Assembly (NCBI RefSeq): GCF_042652925.1 | Contig: NZ_JBHSHC010000099.1 | Span: 1 to 64,000 of the forward strand | Reading direction: 5' to 3' | From: Effusibacillus consociatus | GTDB taxonomy: Bacteria; Bacillota; Bacilli; Tumebacillales; Effusibacillaceae | Length of the DNA stretch: 64,000 bases | Shown here: one piece after another, positions 8,759 to 16,804 of the stretch | How positions within the stretch are numbered: the stretch's first letter is position 1 | Layout of the letters: each line of letters begins with the position of its first letter | The notes under the pieces: generated by a model | Told to the model about the DNA's origin: nothing | Seen by the model: the letters and a program-made list of their open reading frames with translations, nothing else | Database searches by the model: none | Program-made: the position numbers and the translations under genes

Positions 8759-9983
8759 TTATTTTTTCAGTAAAGCGTTATCGATGTTTGCTTCACCTGC
8801 GCCAAAGTATTGATCATGCCCGCTTTTGCCCAGGTCGACGGCGGTCTGTTGGATTGATGCAGCTATTTGCGCGGGGTTGTATTCCGGGTGTTGAGCTTTG
8901 ATCACCCCTGCGATGCCCGCTACTTTTGGAGCTGCCATGGAAGTGCCGTGCAGCAGCGCATACCCTGTGAGATTCGCAGTAGGGTAGGGCGGCAGATAAG
9001 TTGGCCAGGTGGACAGCGTACGATACATAAAGTCGCGCTTGTTGAGGTAATTGCCAGTTGGGTCTTGCCGGTAGAGAGCATCATAAACCGGTCCGTTGTC
9101 TCTCCCCGGAGCGGCTACATCAATTGCCCCGCTGCCGTAGTTGGAGTAAAACGCAATCACATCTTTGGACCATTCATTCGACGAAGAAACTGTGATTACT
9201 CCGGGAATCTGTGCCGGTACCACCCGGGAAGGACCTTTAATGTCCCATCCGTAAATTTGTTTCCAATAGGTTTGCATGTCGTGCAGACTGTTCAGGTTCC
9301 GGGAGTCGTTCCCCGCAGCGACGACAACTGTAACTCCCTTTTTGATTGCATATTGAATTGCACGATGGTAGGCAACCATCGACGCAGACTGGTCCTTTGT
9401 CGTCCAGGTTATGAGCCAGCCAACGCCAGCCGCCGAGACTCATGTTTACGACCTCGACTCCGTCATTCGCCGCTGAAACAATTGTATCGGTAATCCAGGA
9501 TTGCTTTGCTCCTCCGGTTGCGCCAAATACTCTGTAGGCACGGACTTTCAGATTTGGACCTACGCCAAGCACTTTTCCGCTTCCTGCAATCGAGCCTGCC
9601 ACATGGGTACCGTGACCATTTTGGTCCCAAGCGTTTGTGGTTCCGGGAACAAACGTCTTGCTGCCCGCCTCATCCGCCTGGGGATCATCCTCAAGATAAA
9701 GTTCAATTTCTTCATCGGCAGCTTCAATTTCGGGATTGGAGCGCAAGCTGGGTAAGAAGGAAGGATTGTTGGAAGCTGCTTCGACAATTCCCACTTCAGC
9801 GATCGTTCGGGTAACAGCGCCGCCAGCCTGTTGGATTTGCGCCTGGTAATCGACAGGCAGATTTCCTTTAAAGGAGACTAAATAGGATTTTTCCTCCTGC
9901 GCGTTAGCTCCGCCCTGTATGCCGGCTAACAAGGAAAGTGCAAGTACAGAAGACATAGTAAGTGCAACCAGACGTTTTTTCAC
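8759..9983 (-). pseudogene. Decayed subtilisin-like (S8) secreted serine protease
   Basis: The start is GTG (codon 9983-9981) with AAGGGGAG upstream, followed by a secretory signal peptide ending near A-N-A and an inhibitor-I9-like propeptide. The catalytic His block NGHGTHVAGSIAGSG, the VVNMSLGG strand, the oxyanion-region AAGND and the Ser block GTSMAAPKVAG are all recognisable, but the gene is broken in two ways. First, the conserved Asp block (V-x-D-T-G…HPDL) expected between the propeptide and NGHGTH is absent, with about 50-60 residues missing near plus positions 9655-9690. Second, the reading frame shifts by one base around 9410-9430, in a GGCTGG-rich stretch just after NMSLGG. Both halves are otherwise well conserved, so decay looks recent. 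A sequencing error could explain the shift, but not the missing Asp. Confidence 0.85.
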
Positions 9984-10100
9984 CAAGACTCCCCTTAGGA
10001 ACTGACAATCTGGAAAATAATTAACAATATAAATCATATCAGTGGAATGTCAAATGGGTCAATCAAATTATTGCAAGACTTATATAATTTAATAATTTAC

Positions 10101-10148
10101 TTTTACTTATTATTGTCCCTTTTTAACATCTGTGATAAATAAGTAAAA
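10101..10148 (+). promoter_or_regulatory. Candidate promoter inside an 11-bp inverted repeat
   Basis: TTTTACTTATT (10101-10111) and AATAAGTAAAA (10138-10148) are perfect inverted repeats flanking a plausible sigma-A promoter: TTGTCC (10113-10118), a 17-bp spacer and TAAATA (10136-10141). The right arm overlaps the -10 box, as an operator would. It would drive the 25-codon ORF at 10196 and the TPP enzyme at 10373. The stretch is very AT-rich, so chance is not excluded. Confidence 0.4.
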
Positions 10149-10195
10149 ATAAATATTTACAAAATAAAAAAAGACGTTTTGAGAAGGGTGATCAT

Positions 10196-10273
10196 ATGGA
10201 AGCCCACAAGTTTAAAGAACAACCCGAATGCGGTAGAGGTTATGAACCAATTGGTTGCGGTCGCATTAGGTAA
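10196..10273 (+). CDS. Candidate 25-residue Cys/Gly peptide
   Basis: A short ORF with ATG at 10196 preceded by GAAGGGTG. The predicted peptide has acidic and basic residues in its first half and two similar C-G-R turns (ECGRG and GCGRI) in its second half. It lies in the 390-bp gap between the decayed protease and the TPP enzyme, downstream of a candidate promoter and about 100 bp before the next start codon. I do not recognise it. It could be a real small protein or a leader peptide; there is no run of Leu/Ile/Val codons typical of branched-chain attenuation. Evidence is limited to start, ribosome binding site and context. Confidence 0.35.
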   Translation: MEAHKFKEQPECGRGYEPIGCGRIR

Positions 10274-10372
10274 GCAGAGTCAATCTTGGAAAGCCAAATT
10301 AGCTCTTTAGCATAATCTTCCGTTCTCCAACACACGTTAAGTACGAAGAATCGTGATAAAGGGGACGGACAA

Positions 10373-12058
10373 ATGGTTCAAGAAATTCAACAGAAGCCGC
10401 AGAATCAGGTTGCTGCCGTTCAAGCGGCATCAGCGGTGACACCGTGGAATAACAAAACGGTGGCCGAGACGATTTTGGAGCAGCTGCACTTATGGGGTGT
10501 GGAACGGATATACGGAGTGGTGGGAGACGCCATTCTGGGCTTGATGGATGCGATTGCGAAGCAAAATCGGATCCGGTTTATTGCCGTAAAACATGAATCG
10601 GTTGCCGCCATGATGGCTTCAGCGGAAGCCAAGTTAACGGGAAAACTGGGAGTATGCGTTGCCACGATGGGGCCCGGGCTTGGCAATTTATTAAACGGTC
10701 TCGGTGATGCACACATGGATAAAGCACCGGTATTGGCAATTACCGGACAAGCACCGACAGATAAAATAGGAACCGACTACAAGCAGTATGTCGATCAGCA
10801 GGAACTGATTAAGCCGTTCGCACGGTACAGCACCTTACTTACACATCCGAATGCAACGGTGGAGGTGTTGGTAAAGGCCATGCATACCTCCTTGACAGAA
10901 GGTGCGGTGACACATCTCTCAGTACCGAAAGATATGTTTACAATGATGACGTCGGCAAAAGTCCGGCAGAAACCTGCATTGCTGAAGGGGACAGCTCAGT
11001 TTGACAAACACGGTTTGCAATCGGCGATTCAACTCCTCGCCTCCGCAAAACAACCGATGATCGTTGCAGGTGTCGGGGGAAGAACGGCTGCACAAGCGGT
11101 TGGAAAATTGGCGGAAACATTGGGCGCAGGCATTCTCGTCAGTTTAGGGGCCAAAGGGATGATTCCCGAGTCCTCTCCAAATATGCTTGGAGGCATTGGC
11201 CAAGGCGGAAACCCATATGCTGACGATCTGTTTAAACAGTCTGATGTGGTACTGCTGGTTGGGGATACCTGGTGGCCGGAAGGCTATGTCCCGACACAAG
11301 CCCGCATTCTCCAAATCGATACGGCGCAGCAAAATATCGGAAAAGGCATACCGACTGAACTCGGAATCGTTGGGGATGCGTCCGTAGCAGTTCCTTTGTT
11401 GACTGAAGGATTGCAAGGATATCAGAAAAATCCGGAATGGGTTTCCAAATGGACAGTGGTGAAACGAATGTGGGAGTTAACCAATGAGCAGGAAGGGATG
11501 CTTGGAGGCTCCCCAATCCACCCCGCAACAGTTTGTCGAGTGATCGAGAGATCCGTATCATCGAACGCAGTTATAACCCTGGATACCGGAGATGTAACAG
11601 TCTGGATGAACCGCAGCTTCAGAGCTCAAAATCAGGATGTGTTATTCTCGGGAGATTGGCGGACAATGGGGTTTGGAGTCCCTGCGGCCCTTGCCGCCAA
11701 ATTATGTTCTCCGGATCGCCAAGTGGTAGCGGTTGTTGGGGACGGCGGGCTCGAAATGGTGATGGCCGATTTGCTCACAGCCGTTCGTTACGGGTTACAA
11801 GTGACCGTTGTGGTGTTTAATAACGGTGCCCTGCAGATGGAGTTGGACAAGATGATTGTGAGCGGGTTTCAAACGGAAGGAGTGCAGCTGACAAATCCCG
11901 ACTTTGTAAAATTGGCCCAAGCGTGCGGATGGGAAGGGTACCGGACTGAGACGGAGGAACAGCTCGAAAGAGCCTTGCGGGAAGCGCTGCAGTCCAACAA
12001 GCCGGTGTTGATCGATGTGAAAACGGCAGCGGTGGTTCATCCGGAGACAAAGCAATAA
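10373..12058 (+). CDS. Thiamine-diphosphate enzyme of the pyruvate oxidase / acetolactate synthase family
   Basis: A cytoplasmic enzyme of 561 residues with the three-domain layout of this family: N-terminal pyrimidine-binding domain, central FAD/nucleotide-like domain and C-terminal TPP domain. The activating glutamate is E75 in VKHESVAAMM, and the TPP/Mg motif starts at G456-D457-G458 and ends at an NN pair about 27 residues later. The AEAKLTG and LLNGLGDAHMDKAPVLAITGQ segments resemble pyruvate oxidase (PoxB, B. subtilis YdaP) more than biosynthetic acetolactate synthase. Likely reaction: oxidative decarboxylation of pyruvate. The substrate is inferred. It has an unusually long unstructured N-terminus of about 25 residues. 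A terminator follows, shared in position with the convergent acetyltransferase. Confidence 0.85.
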   Translation: MVQEIQQKPQNQVAAVQAASAVTPWNNKTVAETILEQLHLWGVERIYGVVGDAILGLMDAIAKQNRIRFIAVKHESVAAMMASAEAKLTGKLGVCVATMGPGLGNLLNGLGDAHMDKAPVLAITGQAPTDKIGTDYKQYVDQQELIKPFARYSTLLTHPNATVEVLVKAMHTSLTEGAVTHLSVPKDMFTMMTSAKVRQKPALLKGTAQFDKHGLQSAIQLLASAKQPMIVAGVGGRTAAQAVGKLAETLGAGILVSLGAKGMIPESSPNMLGGIGQGGNPYADDLFKQSDVVLLVGDTWWPEGYVPTQARILQIDTAQQNIGKGIPTELGIVGDASVAVPLLTEGLQGYQKNPEWVSKWTVVKRMWELTNEQEGMLGGSPIHPATVCRVIERSVSSNAVITLDTGDVTVWMNRSFRAQNQDVLFSGDWRTMGFGVPAALAAKLCSPDRQVVAVVGDGGLEMVMADLLTAVRYGLQVTVVVFNNGALQMELDKMIVSGFQTEGVQLTNPDFVKLAQACGWEGYRTETEEQLERALREALQSNKPVLIDVKTAAVVHPETKQ

Positions 12059-12090
12059 CAAAAAAGCCGGAGTCCAATCGACTCCAGCCA
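12057..12090 (-). terminator. Intrinsic terminator for the minus-strand acetyltransferase
   Basis: Read on the minus strand, GCTGGAGTC pairs with GACTCCGGC around a short loop (plus positions 12066-12088), followed by TTTTTTGTT. It lies immediately 3' of the acetyltransferase gene and may also stop the convergent plus-strand transcript. Confidence 0.88.
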
Positions 12091-12108
12091 AAGGTTATCC
12101 CGCCTGAA

Positions 12109-12564
12109 TTAGGACACGTAATATAACATGGCAGTCTCGTCGCAGGTGGGAAACTTGCTGCAATTGATACAATCCTTCCACACTTTATGCGGAAGGGTTT
12201 CTTTTTGTACGATCTCAAATCCGCATTTGCGGAAAAAATCCACCTGATAGGTGAGCGATAAAACACGCGGAATCCCGAGTTGGGCAGATTCCTTCACAAG
12301 GATGGACACAAGCTCTTTGCCAAGACCCATTCCTTTTTTGTCAGGTGCAACTGCGAGAGATCGGATTTCTGCAAGATCCTGCCAGAGGATATGGAGACCG
12401 CCGACACCTACAATACGGTCTTCATCCTCAATCACGGTTAATGATTGCAGATTTTCATATAAAGAAATACGGGGACGCGGCAATACCAGGCCGAGATCCG
12501 CATTCATCTGGATCAATTCGTAGATAGCTTCCGTATCACCCATTACCGCTTTGCGAAATTGCAC
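12109..12564 (-). CDS. Short N-acetylglutamate-synthase-like GNAT acetyltransferase
   Basis: A single GNAT domain of 151 residues. The motifs LYENLQS, GVGGLHILW, LAEIRSLAV, the acetyl-CoA loop KKGMGLGKELV, and the C-terminal FFRKCGFE…LPHKVWKDC are the signature of the short ArgA-like synthases found in bacteria lacking a classical ArgA. A Cys cluster, C-x2-C-x5-C, lies near the C-terminus. Predicted reaction: acetyl-CoA plus glutamate to N-acetylglutamate, priming arginine synthesis. Support comes from context: an ARG box sits on its own promoter (12599-12616) and it lies among arginine genes. Start GTG 12564 has AGGAAGTGA upstream. Exact substrate remains inference. Confidence 0.8.
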   Translation of the reverse strand: MQFRKAVMGDTEAIYELIQMNADLGLVLPRPRISLYENLQSLTVIEDEDRIVGVGGLHILWQDLAEIRSLAVAPDKKGMGLGKELVSILVKESAQLGIPRVLSLTYQVDFFRKCGFEIVQKETLPHKVWKDCINCSKFPTCDETAMLYYVS

Positions 12565-12598
12565 GGGACTTCACTTCCTATAATGAATATGCAAAAAT

Positions 12599-12635
12599 TA
12601 AGTATAATTATACACACGTATGCATGTCCCGTCTA
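12599..12635 (-). promoter_or_regulatory. Minus-strand promoter with ARG box for the acetyltransferase
   Basis: On the minus strand TAGACG (plus 12635-12630), a 17-bp spacer and TATAAT (plus 12612-12607) form a sigma-A promoter. Overlapping the -10 box is TGTGTATAATTATACTTA (plus 12616-12599), which fits the ARG box consensus at every fixed position except one (T for A at position 16). Its core, GTATAATTATAC, is perfectly palindromic. This places the gene in the ArgR/AhrC regulon. Confidence 0.75.
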
Positions 12636-12656
12636 TCACTATTTTCATCGTTTTCT

Positions 12657-13511
12657 TTAGTCGGGTTTTACTTCTGTCGGCAGCACAAATTTATAGCCCT
12701 GCTCGGTCAGCCGTTTGAGAATTCCGTCTAGAGCCTGAACTTCCACAGGATTGTCGTGCATTAAAATATTGGCTCCGTTATGCATGGTGGATACAGTTTG
12801 CTGAATCACTTTTTGCGGATCGGTGTACTCCCAGTCAAGCGATCCGACCGACCAGTTCATCCATTGCATACCTTGTTTTTTGACTTCATCTTGAAAAACA
12901 TCTGTATAGGATCCAAACGGGGGCCGGATAAATTTTGGTTTTTCGCCTGTGATCTTTTCAAGAAGCTCGCTCAGGGAGGCAATTTCTTTTCTTTGTACAT
13001 CGGGCGGAAGTTGTTTGAAGTTTTCATGGGACCAGCTGTGGTTTGCCACTATATGTCCCCGCTTTCTGATTTCGAGGATCATTTCTTCAAACTTTTTTGC
13101 TTTGTGGGGATCGGGCAGATAATTGTATCCATAGTTAAATCCGCTTACGAACCAGATTGATTTCGCGTGGTAACGGTCCAGAATATCAAGAATTTGAAGA
13201 GTGGAATCTCCTTTCGGACCATCATCGAACGTCAGCAGTGCAATTTTTTCGTTTGCAGATTCTTCAACCGAATGAATGAAAAAGTTTTGGGTATCGACGT
13301 AGTATCGTTTCGGTTCCTTGACTTCAGGCTGCTGAAGCGGCTGTGGCTCCTCCGGAGCGGATGTCGGCGTTGTAGATGGCGCCGGTGCTGCGGCTCCTTC
13401 CGAAGGTTGATCGGATGCTGCCGGAGCGGAAGACGGAGATGCGGGTTGATTCGAACAACCCGCAAACGTTATCGCGACCGCAAGAAGAAGTGGAATTTTA
13501 CGGTGCATCAT
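12657..13511 (-). CDS. Polysaccharide deacetylase lipoprotein (NodB / CE4)
   Basis: A cell-surface lipoprotein of 284 residues. Its signal peptide ends in F-A-G-C (lipidated C19), followed by a Pro/Ser/Ala-rich linker and a NodB domain. The CE4 motifs are in order: TFDDGP, NHSWSH (metal-binding His pair), RPPFG, the SLDWEY segment and ILMHD. The expected role is N- or O-deacetylation of peptidoglycan or another wall polysaccharide. ATG 13511 overlaps the stop of the upstream glycoside-hydrolase-like gene by 4 bp (ATGA), so the two are an operon and translationally coupled. A second ATG follows immediately and could also serve. Confidence 0.92.
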   Translation of the reverse strand: MMHRKIPLLLAVAITFAGCSNQPASPSSAPAASDQPSEGAAAPAPSTTPTSAPEEPQPLQQPEVKEPKRYYVDTQNFFIHSVEESANEKIALLTFDDGPKGDSTLQILDILDRYHAKSIWFVSGFNYGYNYLPDPHKAKKFEEMILEIRKRGHIVANHSWSHENFKQLPPDVQRKEIASLSELLEKITGEKPKFIRPPFGSYTDVFQDEVKKQGMQWMNWSVGSLDWEYTDPQKVIQQTVSTMHNGANILMHDNPVEVQALDGILKRLTEQGYKFVLPTEVKPD

Positions 13512-15004
13512 GGCGTGTAATCGACTCCATCCGTATAGGTATTGCCGGCATTCCAAATCAGAAATTCATTGATCCCGTGATCTTTCAGCGCTCGAATTTG
13601 CGCTTCCACTTCGGCTTTTCCGTACGACTTGTAATTCCCGCCACCCAGCCAACTTGCGGTGAAATCTTGAATCCAGGGGCGAGAAGTGACCTTATTTTTC
13701 AAACCGTTTAATTTTTCATTTTCGGCTTTTGCATATTCTGCCACCAAACGATAGGGCTCAAGATCCGGTTTGGGAATGTTGAAATATCCGGGCCCCCAAT
13801 GGGACGGATAGATCATGGAGGAAATGACGTCCACATTTTCGCAGATTCGCACAAAGTTCTGTCCGATACCGGGAGCTTCCGGCAGGGTTGCCGAGTAACC
13901 GAAAATATCAACACTTACTTTTGCGCCAAAAGGCTCCAGTTCCTTTCTCGCGTACGACACGAAATCGGTGACGGCATCGACACGAAGTTGAACGAGACGC
14001 TCCTTCTCGGAAAATTGAGGGGCTTTTGGTGCTGTCTTTTCGTGGTTTTGGAATTCGGCAGATGCTTTCGCCAAAGATTCTTCCGCGGCTTGCAGTTCTT
14101 TCTTTTGTTCTTCCGACAGGTTTTCTTTCGGTTGGTATCCGCTTACCTTCGCTTGCAGAGCTTCCTGCTGCTTCTTCAGTTCCGCTTTTCTTGATTCATA
14201 AGAGTTTATCGCTGCCTGGTATTCCTGTTCCAATTGGGCAAATTTCGTCGGTTTCCGGTCTTTATACTCTCCCATGTTATACTGCAGGGTATTGTCCATT
14301 GTTTCGAAGCCTTCGGGGAATCGTACATAATCGAATTGTATTTCCTGGAAGCCTGCTTCTGCGGCTTTCTTTGCAATTTCAAGGTTGTGTTTCCAAACTT
14401 CGGGGAGGAAGGGATTGACGAACGCTTCTCCGCGACTGTTTCTCCATATTTGTCCCTGGGTAAGGAAGGAATATTCAGGGTGGGCTTGTGCGAAGACGGA
14501 GTCTTTGAAGACTACAATTCTGGCGATTGGATAAATGTCATGTTCTTTCAATTTTGCAAGCAAAGCTTTCGGGTCATGGATGTAGGGGCGGCTGGAATCT
14601 TCCCATTTTGGATCGTTGATCTTGTAAGTGATATAGCCCCAGTCGTCTTTGATATCGATGACCATCGTGTTTAAGTCTGTTTTGTCAACCAGATCGACGA
14701 GACTGTTGAAGCGTTCTCCACCCGCTGAATGGGCGGTAACATAAATTCCGCGGACTGCATCGGGATACGTGAAACCAGAAGTTTGTGAGATTTTTGGTTG
14801 CGGTGGTTCTGAGGGCTCCGGTTTCTGCAGGGAAGGAGTGGCCGTTTGCTGAAGAGTGGGAGGCTCACTTTTTTGAAGAGCGGGAGTTTCCGTTTTTGCC
14901 GCCACTTCGGATTGTGTGGCGTTTTCGGAGCTTCCACCGGTGATGACTGTGGTGGAGCATGCAGCCAATAAAGGGATTACCAACAAGTATGTCCATTTTT
15001 TCAT
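13508..15004 (-). CDS. Putative glycoside hydrolase lipoprotein (DUF4015 / GH13-like)
   Basis: A surface lipoprotein of 498 residues. The lipobox L-A-A-C gives lipidated C16, and residues 25-75 are a low-complexity linker rich in Pro, Gln and Ser. From about residue 80 the sequence follows the DUF4015 putative glycosyl hydrolase family: VRGIYVTAHSAGG, MVIDIKDDWG, FDYVRFPEG and the C-terminal FTASWLGGG…EFLIWNAG segment. A charged Lys/Glu/Gln helix of about 80 residues (roughly 245-325) interrupts the barrel and probably forms a coiled coil. With the downstream deacetylase it forms a two-gene wall-modification operon. The natural substrate of the family is not known to me. Confidence 0.85.
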   Translation of the reverse strand: MKKWTYLLVIPLLAACSTTVITGGSSENATQSEVAAKTETPALQKSEPPTLQQTATPSLQKPEPSEPPQPKISQTSGFTYPDAVRGIYVTAHSAGGERFNSLVDLVDKTDLNTMVIDIKDDWGYITYKINDPKWEDSSRPYIHDPKALLAKLKEHDIYPIARIVVFKDSVFAQAHPEYSFLTQGQIWRNSRGEAFVNPFLPEVWKHNLEIAKKAAEAGFQEIQFDYVRFPEGFETMDNTLQYNMGEYKDRKPTKFAQLEQEYQAAINSYESRKAELKKQQEALQAKVSGYQPKENLSEEQKKELQAAEESLAKASAEFQNHEKTAPKAPQFSEKERLVQLRVDAVTDFVSYARKELEPFGAKVSVDIFGYSATLPEAPGIGQNFVRICENVDVISSMIYPSHWGPGYFNIPKPDLEPYRLVAEYAKAENEKLNGLKNKVTSRPWIQDFTASWLGGGNYKSYGKAEVEAQIRALKDHGINEFLIWNAGNTYTDGVDYTP

Positions 15005-15147
15005 AATAGTTACCCCTCTTTTATCCTTTTACTCCATTTTAATGGTGGCTATCTCTCGTTTCTTCGGCATTTTTTCACATATTTCGACATTTAGGTTAGG
15101 ACAAATAGCCTATTTTTTTATGGGCGGGATAAAAGTCCAAACGGTTG

Positions 15148-15184
15148 TTGCAGGGCTGGCGTACAATGGACTATACTCCATTGT
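15148..15184 (+). promoter_or_regulatory. Candidate promoter with palindrome over the -10 box
   Basis: TTGCAG (15148-15153) and TATACT (15172-15177) are 18 bp apart. A perfect 8-bp inverted repeat, ACAATGGA (15163-15170) and TCCATTGT (15177-15184), brackets the -10 box, as a repressor operator would. The 42-residue membrane peptide gene starts at 15207. Confidence 0.45.
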
Positions 15185-15206
15185 CTGCAAGTAAGGGGGG
15201 AGTGCG

Positions 15207-15335
15207 GTGCTTCCGTTTGGTTTCGGTTTCCCCGGTGCCGGCTTCGGGTACGGCTGGTCATGGTGGGCGATTGCTTTCTTGATTGCATTTGCAGTGTTTT
15301 TCTTTATTGTATGGTGTTGGAAGCCCATTTATTAA
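15207..15335 (+). CDS. Small Gly/Trp-rich membrane peptide (YjcZ-like)
   Basis: 42 residues from GTG 15207, with AGGGGGGAG as ribosome binding site and a strong terminator 3 bp after the stop. The first 20 residues alternate Gly with Phe/Tyr/Trp (PFGFGFPGAGFGYGWSWW); the rest is one transmembrane helix of about 18 residues ending WCWKPIY. This resembles the YjcZ/YuzJ-type tiny sporulation-associated membrane proteins of Bacilli, which have a Gly-rich head and a C-terminal helix. The family match is by pattern only. It is a monocistronic gene with its own promoter. Confidence 0.65.
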   Translation: MLPFGFGFPGAGFGYGWSWWAIAFLIAFAVFFFIVWCWKPIY

Positions 15336-15337
15336 TC

Positions 15338-15363
15338 ACCGGTTCTGAGAACCGGTTTTTTTG
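15338..15363 (+). terminator. Intrinsic terminator of the small membrane peptide
   Basis: ACCGGTTC (15338-15345), loop TGA, GAACCGGT (15349-15356), then seven T. Perfect stem. Confidence 0.93.
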
Positions 15364-15370
15364 TTGACCG

Positions 15371-15394
15371 CAAACAAAAAGGCCCGCGGGGCCT
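15371..15394 (-). terminator. Minus-strand terminator-like hairpin
   Basis: On the minus strand AGGCCC pairs with GGGCCT around a 3-nt loop (plus 15380-15394), followed by TTTTTGTTTG. No annotated minus-strand gene lies upstream within 250 bp, so it may end a short transcript containing the 9-codon ORF at 15394-15423. Confidence 0.55.
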
Positions 15395-15423
15395 CAGACT
15401 TCTTGCTCTTTATGCAAGAGCAT
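15394..15423 (-). CDS. Candidate 9-codon ORF before a terminator
   Basis: ATG (plus 15423-15421) is preceded by AAAGGAG (plus 15441-15435, 11 nt away), encodes MLLHKEQEV and stops inside the base of the minus-strand hairpin. It lies in the 317-bp gap between the small membrane peptide and carA. It may be a leader or signal-type peptide, or chance. I see no other gene in this gap. Confidence 0.2.
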   Translation of the reverse strand: MLLHKEQEV

Positions 15424-15560
15424 CTATATGAACGCTCCTTTCCCTTTGTCTATACACCTCCGAGTGGGATGGAGCGGTAACCCGATATTTTACTTTACTT
15501 TATGCAGAAGGAGTCGGATTGGTTCGCCCTGCCCCTTTAAACGGTAAGATCTAAAAAACC

Positions 15561-15590
15561 ATTGCAAATTTATTCATCGGAACGTATAAT
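15561..15590 (+). promoter_or_regulatory. carAB promoter with ARG box over the -35
   Basis: TTGCAA (15562-15567), a 17-bp spacer and TATAAT (15585-15590) form a good sigma-A promoter. ATTGCAAATTTATTCATC (15561-15578) matches the ARG box consensus at nearly all fixed positions (mismatches at 1, 7 and 18) and covers the -35 box. It links carbamoyl-phosphate synthesis to arginine repression. Confidence 0.75.
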
Positions 15591-15652
15591 AATTCGAGAA
15601 CATGCATCTATATACAATAGATAGAGTAAATATAGAGGGGGAGGGAACCAGA

Positions 15653-16804
15653 ATGACTCACCCAAAGGGTTCAAATTTCGGCAGGGGTACAGCGTCTTCG
15701 GGAGATGCTGTGAAAGGTCGTTTGGTCCTCGAGAACGGACAAATTTTTACGGGAACTATGATTGGCCGATTGACACGAGGGTTCGGGGAAGTCGTGTTTC
15801 ATACAGGGATGACAGGATATCAGGAGATCTTAACCGATCCTTCCTATGCAGGACAAATCGTCGTGATGACATATCCTCTAATTGGCAATTACGGGATCAA
15901 TCCGGAGGATTTCGAATCCCGCAAAGCTTGGCTGTCCGGCTTTGTGACGGCTGAAGCTTGTGACGAACCGAGTCATTGGCAAAGCAATCAAACCTTATCC
16001 GATTATTTGGCAGAACAAGGCGTCGTCGGACTGACAGGTGTCGATACAAGGACGATCGTTCGAATCATTCGCGATAAAGGTGCGATGAAAGGCTGGATTC
16101 TTCCTGATGTGGAGAATGAGCCCATTCAGGTGGGACAACTGGAGTTCCCGGAGACAATGAAGGGGCATGTAGATCACGTTACAACCCCTGCCATGTATCC
16201 GGCTTCGACAAACGGAAACTATCATGTTGTGGTAGTGGACTTTGGGGTGAAGTCAAATATCGTTCAGTCGGTAGTCAACTTGGGATGTAAAGTTACGGTG
16301 GTGCCGGCGAGAACTTCATTTGAAACCATTCAGAGTCTGAATCCCGATGGAATTCTATTGTCGAACGGACCTGGCGATCCAATGGACTGTGCGGACGTGC
16401 TGCCAACGATTCGGAAACTGGCGGAAACGTATCCGTTGATGGGGATCTGTTTAGGCCATCAGCTGTTGTCCCTGGCATTTGGTGCAAAAACGGGCAAGAT
16501 GCTGTTTGGTCACCGCGGTTCCAATCATCCGGTGAAGGAGTTGGCCAGCGGACGGATCTGGATTACTTCCCAGAATCACGGGTATGCGGTACTTGACGGG
16601 CAGATTCCGGATGAATTGGAAGTAACTCATATCAACGTAAATGACGGGACTATTGAAGGGGTTCGTGTGAAAGGACTGCCGGTTTTTTCCGTGCAGTTCC
16701 ACCCGGAAGCCTGTCCCGGACCGCGTGATTCGGAACTGTTGTTTGAAACATTTATGCAGCATATGGCGGAACGGGAGGGGCGGCATCTTGTCTACGCAAC
16801 TTAG
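15653..16804 (+). CDS. carA: Carbamoyl-phosphate synthase small subunit (glutaminase)
   Basis: Hydrolyses glutamine and passes ammonia to CarB. It has 383 residues, with the N-terminal CPSase small-chain domain and C-terminal class I amidotransferase domain. The catalytic triad is C266 (GICLGHQ), H350 and E352 (QFHPEACPGP). ATG 15653 follows GGGGGAGGG; the open frame upstream lacks a ribosome binding site. It overlaps carB by 17 bp. The ARG box on its promoter marks this as the arginine-regulated paralogue type rather than a pyrimidine-operon copy. That is an inference, since no pyr genes are visible here. Confidence 0.97.
   Translation: MTHPKGSNFGRGTASSGDAVKGRLVLENGQIFTGTMIGRLTRGFGEVVFHTGMTGYQEILTDPSYAGQIVVMTYPLIGNYGINPEDFESRKAWLSGFVTAEACDEPSHWQSNQTLSDYLAEQGVVGLTGVDTRTIVRIIRDKGAMKGWILPDVENEPIQVGQLEFPETMKGHVDHVTTPAMYPASTNGNYHVVVVDFGVKSNIVQSVVNLGCKVTVVPARTSFETIQSLNPDGILLSNGPGDPMDCADVLPTIRKLAETYPLMGICLGHQLLSLAFGAKTGKMLFGHRGSNHPVKELASGRIWITSQNHGYAVLDGQIPDELEVTHINVNDGTIEGVRVKGLPVFSVQFHPEACPGPRDSELLFETFMQHMAEREGRHLVYAT

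Noticed and set aside
10196..10273. Branched-chain amino acid attenuation peptide for the acetolactate-synthase-like gene
   Set aside because: The peptide lacks runs of Leu, Ile or Val codons, no terminator hairpin follows it, and the downstream enzyme looks more like pyruvate oxidase.
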